Source: Toxoplasma gondii ME49
Taxonomy: Eukaryota > Apicomplexa > Conoidasida > Eucoccidiorida > Sarcocystidae
Direction of reading: 5' to 3'
NCBI RefSeq assembly: GCF_000006565.2
Contig: NC_031475.1
Location: 3,858,522-3,922,521 of the forward strand
DNA: 64,000 nucleotides
Shown: piece by piece, positions 48,921 through 59,571 of the stretch
Position numbering within the stretch: the stretch's first letter is position 1
Layout of the letters: each line of letters starts with the position of its first letter
Program-made: the position numbers and the translations under genes
The notes under the pieces: generated by a model
The model's input: the letters and a program-made list of their open reading frames with translations, nothing else
Told to the model about the DNA's origin: nothing
The model's database searches: none

Positions 48921-50690
48921 ATGTCATCGGGTGAAGCTGTCCCCTCCATTGCTTTCACGCCGCCTCTAATAGCCGGCACTTCATCTTGCCTTGTGCCTCC
49001 TTTTCCAGGTTCCTCTCCCCAGGACATTTCTCCTGCAGAGAGGAACCATGCTGCCAGAACCCTGGTCATACACAGAGGGCCGCAAAGGCTGCGTTACTCT
49101 GTGCTTCGTTGTTGTTCCCATGGTGTGGAGGCTCGGCAGTCGAGCTGGAAGGCGCTTCTGCGTGCTGTCAGCTTCTCAGCTTTAGCCAACAAACAACGAC
49201 GGAAGTTCGGCGTTAAAGCAGAAAAAGAAGCCGACGTCAAAAGGACTCGTTCTAAAGGGAAGCGCGGTGACGTAACAACAGCCGAATTGGAACCGGCAGC
49301 AAACGACAGAGCAGTGACGCGTGAAGAAAAGCAGCGTCGCTGTGCGTTCATGCTTCTATTCTTTGTTTCACAGCTCTGCTGTCGCCAGCAGCGGGCTTAG
49401 CCACGGAATGAGTGCAACAGTTCTCGTTTGGTGTTACAGAACTATCGTTCCTCTGCAAAGTTGTAGCCAGCTAGCAAGGGGCTACATGGCAGGGTTTCCC
49501 CGTTACGAACCGACTGGCGGTCTCTTTTTTGAACGAGCTCTTGTGTCTAACGATCCAACCCCTTAGTTCTCTTGAGGGTAGTGACTGTACGCTGTGGAAG
49601 CCCTGTTTGACTTCAGAAGGGTTTCTGTTAAGGCACTGCGGGGCTAGCATCCGCATCTTTGACGCCGTGTCTTGTCCCTCGTGATGAATAGTTTACACGA
49701 GAAACGCTCTCTCTATCGGGTCGTCCTACACAATCATGTACGGTCATCATGCTGCGTCAAATTCACTTTCAGACAAACCCGGTAAAATCGCTGGCAGGAC
49801 AGTGTGAGTACGAAACCGCACACAGATTCTTTTCGAACTCTCAACCTTGATCTTTCCCCCGGAAGCCTGCCTCGTCGTAGGTTCTGTGCTCGATAACTGG
49901 TGGATATACGAAGCACCCCTGGAGTTTTCCCTCCCGGAAGAACTGCAAGAAATTCTGCTTGCGAATGAGGAACCTCATGACTGTGCTACTTCAAAAGACT
50001 GCCTGGGTACATCTGAGGGTAACGAACTGTGCATTCTCCGGCCAGCCAGATAACCAGAAAAGTTCAATGTAGTGTAGCTTGCTAGACGAAAACCGAATTC
50101 AAACATCCGATGCACACAGGCGGTTGGACACACCGGGAAGCGTTGTAAGCGACCCCGAAAATGCCCCCGACTTGACGTTTCGGTTACTGTATTTCTTGAT
50201 CGAAAATCCGCTTTTTCTGTATCTGTGGCATTGGCCCGTCTCTTTTCCACACAATGGCTAGACTTGCTGCCCGCGCGACGTAGCCGTCCTCGAATTCTTG
50301 TATTCTCCAGAAACAAGACTTGCTTTACCTGACGCCGGCCTCTCACTGTTCTACGGTCTTCTTCCCGAAACAGGGTCTCTCGCGATTCCGTGGTCCTCTT
50401 ACCAAGACCTGGTACATGAACACAGGCACATTTAGGGTTTTTGTCCGCAGGGACCCCCAATTCTGGAGAGCACAGGCCAAGCATTCATCTCCGCACAGCG
50501 GGCGTCGCGCGTGTCACAGCGCTGAGCTGTACACATACAAAGTCGCAACTCTGCACAGAAGGCCTCTCTGGGCAGGCTGTCGATTCGCCAGTTGTTTTTT
50601 GTGTGCTGCAGACCTGAAAACCCAGGTTTCTCTCCAGGAAGCCATTCTGTTCATTTTCCGGTCGACGTCACTGCAAATTTTCCCGGTAAG
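48921..50690 (+). CDS. Unrecognised multi-exon gene, partial model
   Basis: A first exon may start at the ATG at 48921 (MSSGEAVPSIAFTPP, later a basic ALANKQRRKFGVKAEKEAD stretch). The part I trust most is an exon from about 49866 to 50018, reading SVLDNWWIYEAPLEFSLPEE and ending phase 1. It joins in frame to 50311-50412, which reads ETRLALPDAGLSLFYGLLPE and then IPWSSYQDL. A strong acceptor at about 50450 then continues in phase as GPPILESTGQAFISAQR. A further exon may end at about 50688 (LKTQVSLQEAILFIF) before GTAAGC. The joined protein has no family that I recognise. The first and last exons are guesses. Confidence 0.4.
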
Positions 50691-52768
50691 CGATTTGTTT
50701 CTACTTCCCCGTGCGTGCCGGTGGTTCAACCGTCCGTTTTCTGCGCCGTGGGCCAAAGTCTCGCTCTGGGGAAAGAGTGAGGGAAAAACAGGATTTTTGG
50801 CGGTTCCGGCGCGAAACGAAGGGTCGAAAATTTCCCTTGAGCTGGCGAACGCTGGAGAAACACGCGTGCATTTTTTCCGAAACGAACTGAGCCCTCCAGT
50901 GTTTGCGTGCGCGGCGTCCACTCGTGCGCATTACACGGGAGAGAACCGGCCCAGAAACCATGGAGCTTCGCTGCGTTCCCCGAGTTTTTACGCGAGAGCG
51001 TTCCCTCGTTTGTGCAAGAGATGGCAGTTTCCCGGGATCTCTTTAAAAGTTTTTCGTTCTATTTCCGCGTACTTTCGTGCGACCTCGATACGTCAGCTTT
51101 TCTAGTCCCGTCTTCAGGTGCGTCGCCCAACGTGCGCAGAAAGTAAACGGACTTCCGCACGTGACTTCTGGCTTGCTGTGACGGCAAACAGCACGTGGGA
51201 CGGAATTCACTCACCCTTTCGTTTTTTTTCTTGGGAGAGGAAACATATTGGAAGAGAGTCAGACACACAGCGTCCGTAGCAGGCAGCAGCAGGGGATGAG
51301 CGTGGGCAGCAGGCAGAATCGAAGGCAACGCGTTCAGAACCAGCCTTCGCACAGTGTTCAGTTTAGGTTTCCTCAGAAAGTCCTGATGTTTTCTTTTTCC
51401 AGTATAGCCCTCTATTTGCCGTTATATCTTCCTGTTTGACTTCTGCGTGTGCGCTCTCGCCGGCCCCAGTCCGTGCCTGTTTCTCGCATGTGCTCTCGAC
51501 ATGCATTTCTGCGGTGGATCCCAGAGGGTTTGTACGCCGCGTACCCGTGAGTTAGATACACATGCCGTTGACAGGCGACAGTGGAAGACGGGGTCACCAG
51601 GAGAATGAGAAAACGTGTGAATACGTTGCTGTCCCCGCAAGCACAGGTGTATTACCGCGTCGTCTTTCTGTCCGTTCTGCCCGTCATACCAAAGACCCGG
51701 GAGCGAATCTAGAAGTGCCTGTACGGATTCTTCTGCTCCGGGGGACCTATTGAGACTGTGCTTCTCCGTACGAGGTGGAAAGGGACGAAATCAGTGTTTC
51801 GGTGCGAAAAGTGAATGAAGCAGGCTGTGCATGCGCATAGCTGCCTTTGGCTTCGGCGGCAGGGCGTCTTTCTGCAACGGCTTTGGAATGCAAAGAATAA
51901 GAATAGTTGTCGAGTTTCCTGCTGACGAGGTTCTCTGATAGTGTGTATGTTCTCCACTTCTCTCGCTTCTTTCCCGTGTGTGTTGCCCTCTCTCTCGGCG
52001 CGCGAGTTGTGCAGCCTTTGAGTGAGACAGGACTTCTTTCGGTTCCGCCATCCACTCTGTTTCGCGTCTGCTTTTTTCTCGATATCTTCTTCACATGCAA
52101 CTTGCTTCTCTTCCCAGCTCGTGTATGGACTTGTTTTTTCTCTTGTATGTGCCGAGTGTCTTTCTGGTTGTCCCTTCCGTTTCCGGTCATGTGCGTTTCC
52201 TCCTTTTCTGATTTCCTTTTTTGAGCATTCGCCTCTCTCCTGTCCTCGTCTCTCCTCGTGCGTTGCCTTCTGCAGTTCTCTGGAGAGCTCTTCTCTCTCC
52301 ACGGCTCTTCTTGTCACTCCCATTCTTTCTTGTCGGTCGTCCCAGTCCTTCCGTGTGTGACATTTACAGGTCTTCTTCTGGGGAGTACCTCACCGAGTCC
52401 GTTGCGATCGTTTTCTTTTTGTGTGTGTGTTCAGCAGAAGGGCCAGGAGAGGGCGAACTGTTTTTCAGCGCCTTCGTCTGCTTCGTGTTTAGGGATCGCT
52501 TGTCGCCACCGCCTTTTTTCGACAGTTTTTTCCTCCCGGTCTCTGTTCGCTCTCGCCTGAGGAAGTTCTCTGAACACACTCTGTCTCCACCTCTCGCATT
52601 CTCTCGTCTTTTTGTCTACGCGCTTCGTGGTTCTCGCACCCCTTGCGCCGTCGCCCTCTTCTCGCCTCTCTGCGCCTGCTTGCGCGTCTCCGCCTGTCGG
52701 TCGGTCCTTCGTCCGCGCGGAACGAAATTGTCCAGCCTTTCGCGTTGCGCCTGCCAACTGGTCTCAAG

Positions 52769-55071
52769 ATGAGCAAGGTCGAGAAGAAATGCCCGGTGTG
52801 CTACCAGAAGCTGCCGAACCCGGCAGATGTTCTGGGTCCGATGGACAAGGAGTTGAACTATTTCATGTGGATGCCAGGCTTCGAGTGGCGCCCGGAACCG
52901 AAGGTGGGGGAGTACGATGGTGCCTGTGAGTCGCCCTCTTGCCGCGAGGGGGGGCGCCCTGCGGCAGACGAAGACATGCAGGAGGCTCTCGAGGAGATGG
53001 TGGAGGCCGACGAAATGTATGCGCGCTTCAACGCGAGAGCTTCGGGAGGAAAGGTATCCACGGGAGACGCCATGATTCTCGCGCGCCAGCTCGGACTTGC
53101 CCCGTCCTACGCAGACAAACAGGCCTTTGAGGAAAAGAGCGGCGACAACCTTGACTACGCCAGCTTCCAGAAATTCGTTGGCACCAGCACCCACCCCGAA
53201 GACAACATCGAGGACCTCGTCGAAGCCTTCGCATACTTTGACGTCTCTGTAAGCACGAAATGCAAAACACTCATCATTATGTGTGGGTATACGTATACAC
53301 TTTTGATATACATATATATATATATATATATATATGGGCATATGTGTAGGGAAGTATATGTGGAGGGTTTGGCTTTAGCTACGAACCATCGGGGTGGCTG
53401 TCAGGGTGAGTGCGTTGATGAGTGTTTGTTTCGTAGAATCCCATCCACGGAGGTGGAGGTAACTGTTTTCGACAGGCACGGATAAAAAAATCGGACTCGA
53501 AAAGATGCGCAGACATTTGCGCATCTTATTCGCCTTGGGGAGAACGCGTGTGTTTGCTGTGCGTGTACACCTGGTCGTCTTCTAGGTGGCCAGAGCGGCG
53601 TTTTTTCTCGAGGGGCGCCTGAAGTGGGGAGAAGGCTGCCCCTTTTTCCCTGGCGTCTCCCCTTCGTGATCTCTCTCCGCATTTTTCCTCTGCGCATTTT
53701 CCGCTCTTTCTCTTCAGAAGCACGGTTACCTGACGCGCAAGCAGATGGGGAACATCCTCATGACCTACGGAGAGCCTCTCACCACAGAAGAGTTTAATGC
53801 CTTGGCTGCGTAAGTGCACATACAGCCGAGCGAACAGAGAAGAGACGCTACGCGTGTGCTCGCAGAACCCTTTCCACTGTCTCTCTACACATCTCTCCAT
53901 GCGGGGTAACGTACACGAGTTTTTTGTGTGTTGCGAGTGCTGCAATATTTCACACAAGTTGTGTGCTGTGGGAGGCGGCTCCGATAGTGTCGACTTCTGT
54001 TCTTGAACTCGAATCGCCAGTTGCGGCGATAGAGCGAGAGAGCATTAGGCTTAGAGTAGTCGTTCCCCAGAGTCTCCTGAATAGGGGGAACTTTCCAGAA
54101 AGGAGTCACGACGTCTCTGCGGTCTCCACTGTAGAGATGCGCGTTTCTGCCTGGACATCTAACGACATTTTTAGAGACCTGGAGACTCTGGAAGTTTCCA
54201 ACACCCGAGTCTGCCGTGTCGTGCGCTGCTGAATTTCGCATTTCTGCCGAGTGTCTGCCTTGCGCGTGACCCGTGAGGACAACCGTCCAACTCACTTTCC
54301 TGCTCGCGTTTCTGCGTCTGCAGGGAGTACTTCACAAGTGACCAGATCGACTACAGGCAATTCTGCAAGGCGTAAGTCGTAGGAAGCCTTCACCTTCGTT
54401 TCTCGGTTCACTCAGGTGTCTTTCCGGCTTGCCTCGGCAGCGCAGCCCACATATTCAGAAGATCCTTCGTGTAGACATGATACGAGAAGGATGGGGGACA
54501 TCCGTGAGCCACCCGCGTATGTCGTCGTAGCTCTTGTGTTGCGCCAGTCGTGAAAACGGACCTTTTTTTCGTGCATCTGCATGCGTGAATCCGATCAAAC
54601 GCACACTAATCTTTGGCGTGAGAGTCAAATGCACCGATAGATCGGGAGAGGAAAAACCTCTGCTTCGTCTTGGCTGGTTGGTGAGAAATGACTCTGTCGA
54701 ACGCATGCACTCACAGATGCACGGTCGCGCTTGCGCTGGACCCATTCTCTGCAGATTTGTCTCTTTACAGTTTGGCCGGGAAGAATGGTGCGTCTGTGCG
54801 TGGAAACCGCGAGAGTTGCTGCGTCTGCAGCGAGAAGTGCATGCATGGTTGTCGCAGATCTTTTTTTCTTGCCGGGCGGGTTTTCGTGGAGCCTAAGGTG
54901 TCCAGTAGGCCAGACGTCTGCGTTGATTTTTCGGCGAACTCGTCTCAGATCTTCTGAATTATCAAGGGATAATAGCTTAAATTCAGTAGGTACTGATAAA
55001 CCCGGTTCTTGAGCGACCTTTGTTGCTTTGTGTGCGATTCTCTGTGCAGAATGCTCGAGCGAAGGGAGTAA
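52769..55071 (+). CDS. MLC1: Myosin light chain 1 (MTIP homologue) of the glideosome
   Basis: Four exons join in phase: 52769-53248, 53718-53809, 54324-54371 and 55050-55071, for 213 residues. The N-terminus [14 protein letters not shown] carries Cys 8 and Cys 11, known in T. gondii as lipid-modified positions that bring the protein to the pellicle. The C-terminal two thirds is calmodulin-like with degenerate EF-hands (for example [19 protein letters not shown]), so calcium binding through canonical loops is doubtful. MLC1 binds the tail of myosin A and, with GAP45, ties the motor to the inner membrane complex for gliding, invasion and egress. The sequence agrees with T. gondii MLC1 as I remember it, including its length. 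The last exon encodes only AMLERRE and the stop. A pyrimidine-rich leader precedes the ATG. Confidence 0.97.
53305..53335. repeat. (TA)n microsatellite in intron 1 of MLC1
   Basis: A pure TA run begins about 55 bases after the donor site at 53249. Confidence 0.9.
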
Positions 55072-56157
55072 AGTTGGATCGAAATTTTGGCCGGCATTTC
55101 TCGTCTTTGTGTGTGGACAGCTGTTTCGGGGGGTTCTACACGCGAGGGCTGCGTGCTGTCGCGGAGATATCGTTTCGCCTCCACCAAACGTCTAGAGTCG
55201 GGGGAGAAACCTGCACATGACTGACGTGTGAAAGGCGATTGCGCGTTCTCCAACTTCTGCAACTTTCATGTGCATTTTGTTCGAACGAACCGCGCGCTCG
55301 CGCTTTAGGTGACAGTGGACGCGTGCATTTTGCGAAGAAACCCGGCGGCTCTCGATCAGCCAGCACAGCTGTGCAGTGAACTAGAGACAGCGGGTCTCTC
55401 GGTAGAGAAATTCTGCGCAGAAACCACAGCTGAGATTGCGTATTGCTCCGCCGACAACTCTACTTCCAGGCAGAGTCCGACACCACCCGAATATAAGCTG
55501 ACCAACAAGGGCGGACTTGAGAAGCAGGCCTTCGCGTTCCAAGTCCCGTTGACAGACAGTAGTGCACAGGATGTTGCATTCGCTGAGAGCGGAAGCATGT
55601 CTGGAAAACGTTTTCTACCAGGGTGTCGCTTACGCGCGTGCATTTGCCCCCATGTGGGCATGCACGATGTTTATGACTTTCCTGACAAACCAGATACGTC
55701 TCCTATCGAGACAGGCACTTCTCCACATTGGAAAGCATGCACATTCTCTTTGGTTACCCACTTCGACTGGGACGCCTAGGACACGTGAGATGTGTGTCTT
55801 GCATGCTTGATTAGAGAGAGCGGTGGAGAATATGCCTTCTCAAGTTAACAGTGGATCCTGGCTGGAACGTCTTTGCCGTTTTTGGGAGGCTGGGGCTTAC
55901 AGGTTGCGAACGGACTTGAAAGGTTTCAATTCGTCGAGCAGAGCAAACAACGGGCTCTTCGACCCCTCGCGTTTTGCCGATCTCCCGAACCGCTTCTCAC
56001 AAGCATTCCCCACAATCCCTTGCGTCCGAAGTTACACAAATGTATCGAATCGCGTCCACGCGCGAGAGCAAACTGCACAAACGTCAGCCCCACATACATA
56101 CATCTACATGTACACGAGAATAAAGCGCCCGTAAGTCATGCAGTCATGCCCGCGTAG

Positions 56158-56190
56158 AAATATATATACATATATATATATATATACACA
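56158..56190. repeat. TA-rich microsatellite
   Basis: A TA run interrupted by TACA steps in the gap downstream of MLC1. Confidence 0.85.
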
Positions 56191-56739
56191 TACATATCGC
56201 GTATACGTTGAGGCTTGCGTGAAGGCATGGCTGCATTCACACGGGCAAGGAGGTGTGCAGACGTGCATCCTCATCGAAACGGAAGTATTTTCGATTGGGG
56301 AGGACATAAGACAACCGAGTCGATAAAGTGAGACACAGGTGGGGCGAGTCTGACGTCTTCGCGGCGGGCCTTCAGATGAGGACAAGAGAGGTTCTCGTAC
56401 CTGCTCACGCGATCCAATTTCACTAGCCTTGGGAAGCGAAAAGAATCCTTGGGAGCGCGACTCGTGCGTTAGCGCTGGGTCTCTCCGTTCCTTTCCAGGG
56501 ACCACAAAACTGCTGCATGCAGTGAAAAGGACACTAGGGAGGGAAGAGACGACCTATGTGTCAAATCTCTGAGCACCGTCACCGTCTTTGCTCGAAACAG
56601 AAAGCCTTTCTGGAGAGACCCAAGAAACAATGTCCGCTCGCAAAACGACACAGGCCGCAAACGAACCCGACTCTTGATGATAACCTATTTTCAACCTCTT
56701 ACAGCTTCTCTCCCACGAGATTCAAGCAAATACAGCATA

Positions 56740-56960
56740 TACAACATGTAAATATATATCCATACGTGGATCCTCTATACACACATATACATGTGCACAT
56801 TCATACGTGTGTCTTCTATACATAAGTATACAAATGCAGATCCACACATATACGTTTGTATCAACAAATACATGTACACACCCATGCATATACATTTATA
56901 CATACAATCATATGTATCTCTATGTACTTGTATATATGTATATATTATATATACAGATAC
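56740..56960. repeat. Long degenerate TA/CA-rich tract
   Basis: About 220 bases of degenerate ATACAT and TGTATA units. The Tyr/Ile/His-rich translations of this stretch are artefacts of the repeat. Confidence 0.75.
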
Positions 56961-57584
56961 ATGAACGTAAATATGTATTCGTTTTGCTTGAGTATGAACA
57001 TCGATACGTGCAGATAGTCACACCAACGTCGTTCGTCTGATTTGCCCCGATATAATTCCCTAGCGGACTGGTTTCAACGAATCCATATTGTTCTGCATAG
57101 AAAGCATGGCTCTCAAATCATTTTCTTCTCCCTGAGGACTGTACACAACAGAGCGCTCGTTCGAGCCTTTCCTCTTTTTTATGAGAACGGAGATGACACA
57201 CCTCCTGCAGATATATACGTATATCCGTATTTGAATCCGAATTACATATTCAACCGCGTTTGTTACGCGAAGATGGCACCGATAATTCGTGAATGCATGC
57301 GCTAAAAAGTAAGATCCACTTTTGGGGACTGCGTGCAGCAGCAGCCCTGTCTGCGATTTGTGCGGCGTTCTGAGGTTTCAGTTTCCACCCACCCTGCATC
57401 ATTTAACTCAGTTGATTAGTATCAGGTTTGATATTATGTACCAATCGCTTTCAAAGGTCCAATCTTTTTTCCTCAGTGTCTCGTCTTCTTTCATCTTATT
57501 GCCTCTCCCTCAAGCAAATGCTTCTGTCTGTCAATCGCAGACGCCGAACTCGACAGGTGATCTCAGCCGGTCACAGAAACCGAT

Positions 57585-57638
57585 GGCCTGTTTCTCGAAA
57601 GAACGGCCTGTTTCTCGAAAGAACGGCCTGTTTCTCTC
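57585..57638. repeat. 20-bp tandem repeat, 2.7 copies
   Basis: Units beginning GGCCTGTTTCTCG start at 57585, 57605 and 57625, with the first two identical over 20 bases. Confidence 0.9.
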
Positions 57639-58169
57639 GACCCAGAGGTGACGACTTCTCTACTCTTGCTCTCGCTGAGCCTGCAGAGCTATGCGCCCTT
57701 TCAACACCGTCACAATGCGCCTGGCGAGAGAGGCGAGACTCGCGTCTCGATGGCGGACGACTGCCTGAACTGTCCGTCCTAGACCTGTCGGCTTATAGTC
57801 GAGGAATCCAACACAAAACAGAGAAGAACCACATCAAAAAAACGTCACAGAGCGATTCGGAAGCACGAAGTGGAGACTCAGAGAAAGAGCAAGGACCCGG
57901 GAGCCGGCACTCCCAGAGCGAATACGTATCGGACAATTGTTAGGAGATACAGATATTAAAATCCTTCAGGAACTTGAATTCACAAAGTGATCAAACGCGA
58001 CAGACAGATACCAGTAAGCCAGCTTCGAAGGAGACAACGTCCTCCGACATAAAACTACAGGTAGGTCTGAACTCTCCTATCTCAAGAAAAGCTACACAGA
58101 GCAGTCCTGACAGAAGGATCAAGCAGTCAAGAGAGGACATCCTCCAACAAGATTTAGTTCGCGCAAGCA

Positions 58170-58194
58170 AATATATATATATATATATATACAT
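58170..58194. repeat. (TA)n microsatellite
   Basis: A pure TA run in the gap between MLC1 and the minus-strand terminal exon. Confidence 0.9.
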
Positions 58195-58442
58195 ACGTGT
58201 GTGTACATATTTACAATCATGTCTATAGATACGCACATGTATCTAGATACGGATTGAGGTGTAATGTGTATATGCCTATGCGCAGATCATGCAAGGGTAT
58301 TTGGACGCATGACTTTGAGCGCCACATTGTCTCCACTTGTGCAGAGAGGAGTTGCACAGAGTCGAGCAACATAAAAAACAAGAAAAATCTCCAATGCGTC
58401 GTTCCTTTTCGATCGAATTGTGCTGATTCAACAGAACGCAAA

Positions 58443-58493
58443 TACATATATATATATATATATCAATCTGTCTGTCTATCTATCTATCTATCG
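58443..58493. repeat. (TA)n followed by (TCTA)n microsatellites
   Basis: About 20 bases of TA are followed by TCTG/TCTA tetranucleotide units. Confidence 0.85.
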
Positions 58494-58655
58494 TTCCATA
58501 CATAGATTTTTATGAGCTTATCTCCATCACTTTATCTCCCTCTTAGATCTATTTGTATCCCTATCTCTATGTCTCCATATATGTCTATCTCTCTCAACAC
58601 ACATCCACGTATATACACACTTGTACATGCATCAACTACATGTGCGCCGCTTACT

Positions 58656-58941
58656 TTAAGAATCCGAAGCATGAGGGGGACCGGGAGTTGGTGGACGAGA
58701 AGGCGGTGCGTTTCCACCAGGAGTTGTCGCGTGGTTTCCGCGTCCTGCAACACAGTTTCCATCGCACTCATTCCTCGTTAAGCCTTCCCTTTGAGGCAGC
58801 AAGCCGCCGTAGCCAACAATCAACTTAGGGGGACAACTGGACATACGGACTCGCTGGAACTGAATCCCTGCACAGAGAAACTGCACCGAGGTACGATCGA
58901 GATCGCCTGTTTCGAGGGTGTTCGACCTGTCTGACTGTGCC
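58656..58941 (-). CDS. Possible terminal exon with an RRM-like end
   Basis: An acceptor (CTGCACAG) at 58942 opens a minus-strand frame of 94 residues to the stop at 58656. Its first half, with LDRTSVQFLCAGIQFQRVRM and then SSCPP, resembles the last helix and strand of the first RRM of U2AF large subunits, where a DGI-x-FQ pattern precedes a basic, Pro-containing end. The second half is Gly/Pro-rich. It could be the 3' end of the long gene upstream at 59572-64000, but I found no exon supplying the rest of an RRM. A plus-strand frame over 58641-58828 (YFKNPKHEGDRELVDEKAVR) competes for the same DNA. Confidence 0.3.
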
Positions 58942-59571
58942 CTGTGCAGAACAGGGTCTCTCTTCTATGGCGCCGCAAAATCTGAAGCCACAGCGACGAG
59001 GAGGCTGTGAACCGAGAGTGAGGGTCAAGTAAGTCCAACACACATACACACAGACGCGCATGCACCCGCAGCCAGATAAAAATCAAGCATGAACAGGTCG
59101 CTTTGTGTCTCCGAGATGAGAGCTGAGTGCGCAGAAAACAGCGGAACGTGACAGTGCATGGCCACAAGCTGCAGAGACACCCGCGTTTCCAGAGTGCAAC
59201 GCATTTCTCTATTCGAGAAACCCCACAGATCCACGCGCCGCAGGCTAGCTGAACAGATACGAGAGAAGGCGAGCTACTAAGAAAGAGAGAACTGGAGACG
59301 CCGTGGAGAGCTCCAGCGACCTTGATGAAGGCATTCCGAAAAGTTGCCGCCGAAAAGCAGAGGAGGACGGCCAGGCATGGACGCGACGTGAGTGTTGTTT
59401 TAGGACAGACAGCTGACAAGGGAGGCTGCTTCGCACTCATGAACCTCGTCAATATACAGTTCCTGCCGCAGCTGCCTTCAATTATGGAACGGCAAGTTCT
59501 CTCCACGTCGACGGCGTCGCGCGCCTCTTATTGGGGGGAACCCTTCGGATGTGAACTTCAGCAGTTCTTAC

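Larger units (their letters stand above)
55072..58655. other. Gap after MLC1 without a supportable gene
   Basis: This should contain the MLC1 3' untranslated region. Plus-strand open frames at 55309-55779 and 57428-57943 lack motifs, and the second contains a 20-bp tandem repeat whose period is not a multiple of three. TA-rich tracts occur at 56158-56190, 56740-56960 and 58170-58194. Confidence 0.45.

Noticed and set aside
50320..51105. Plus-strand single frame of 261 codons
   Set aside because: A different frame gives exons that join in phase across good splice sites, and this frame reads through those introns.
57428..57943. Plus-strand open frame of 171 codons after MLC1
   Set aside because: It contains a 20-bp tandem repeat whose period shifts frame between copies, has no ATG at its start and shows no motif.
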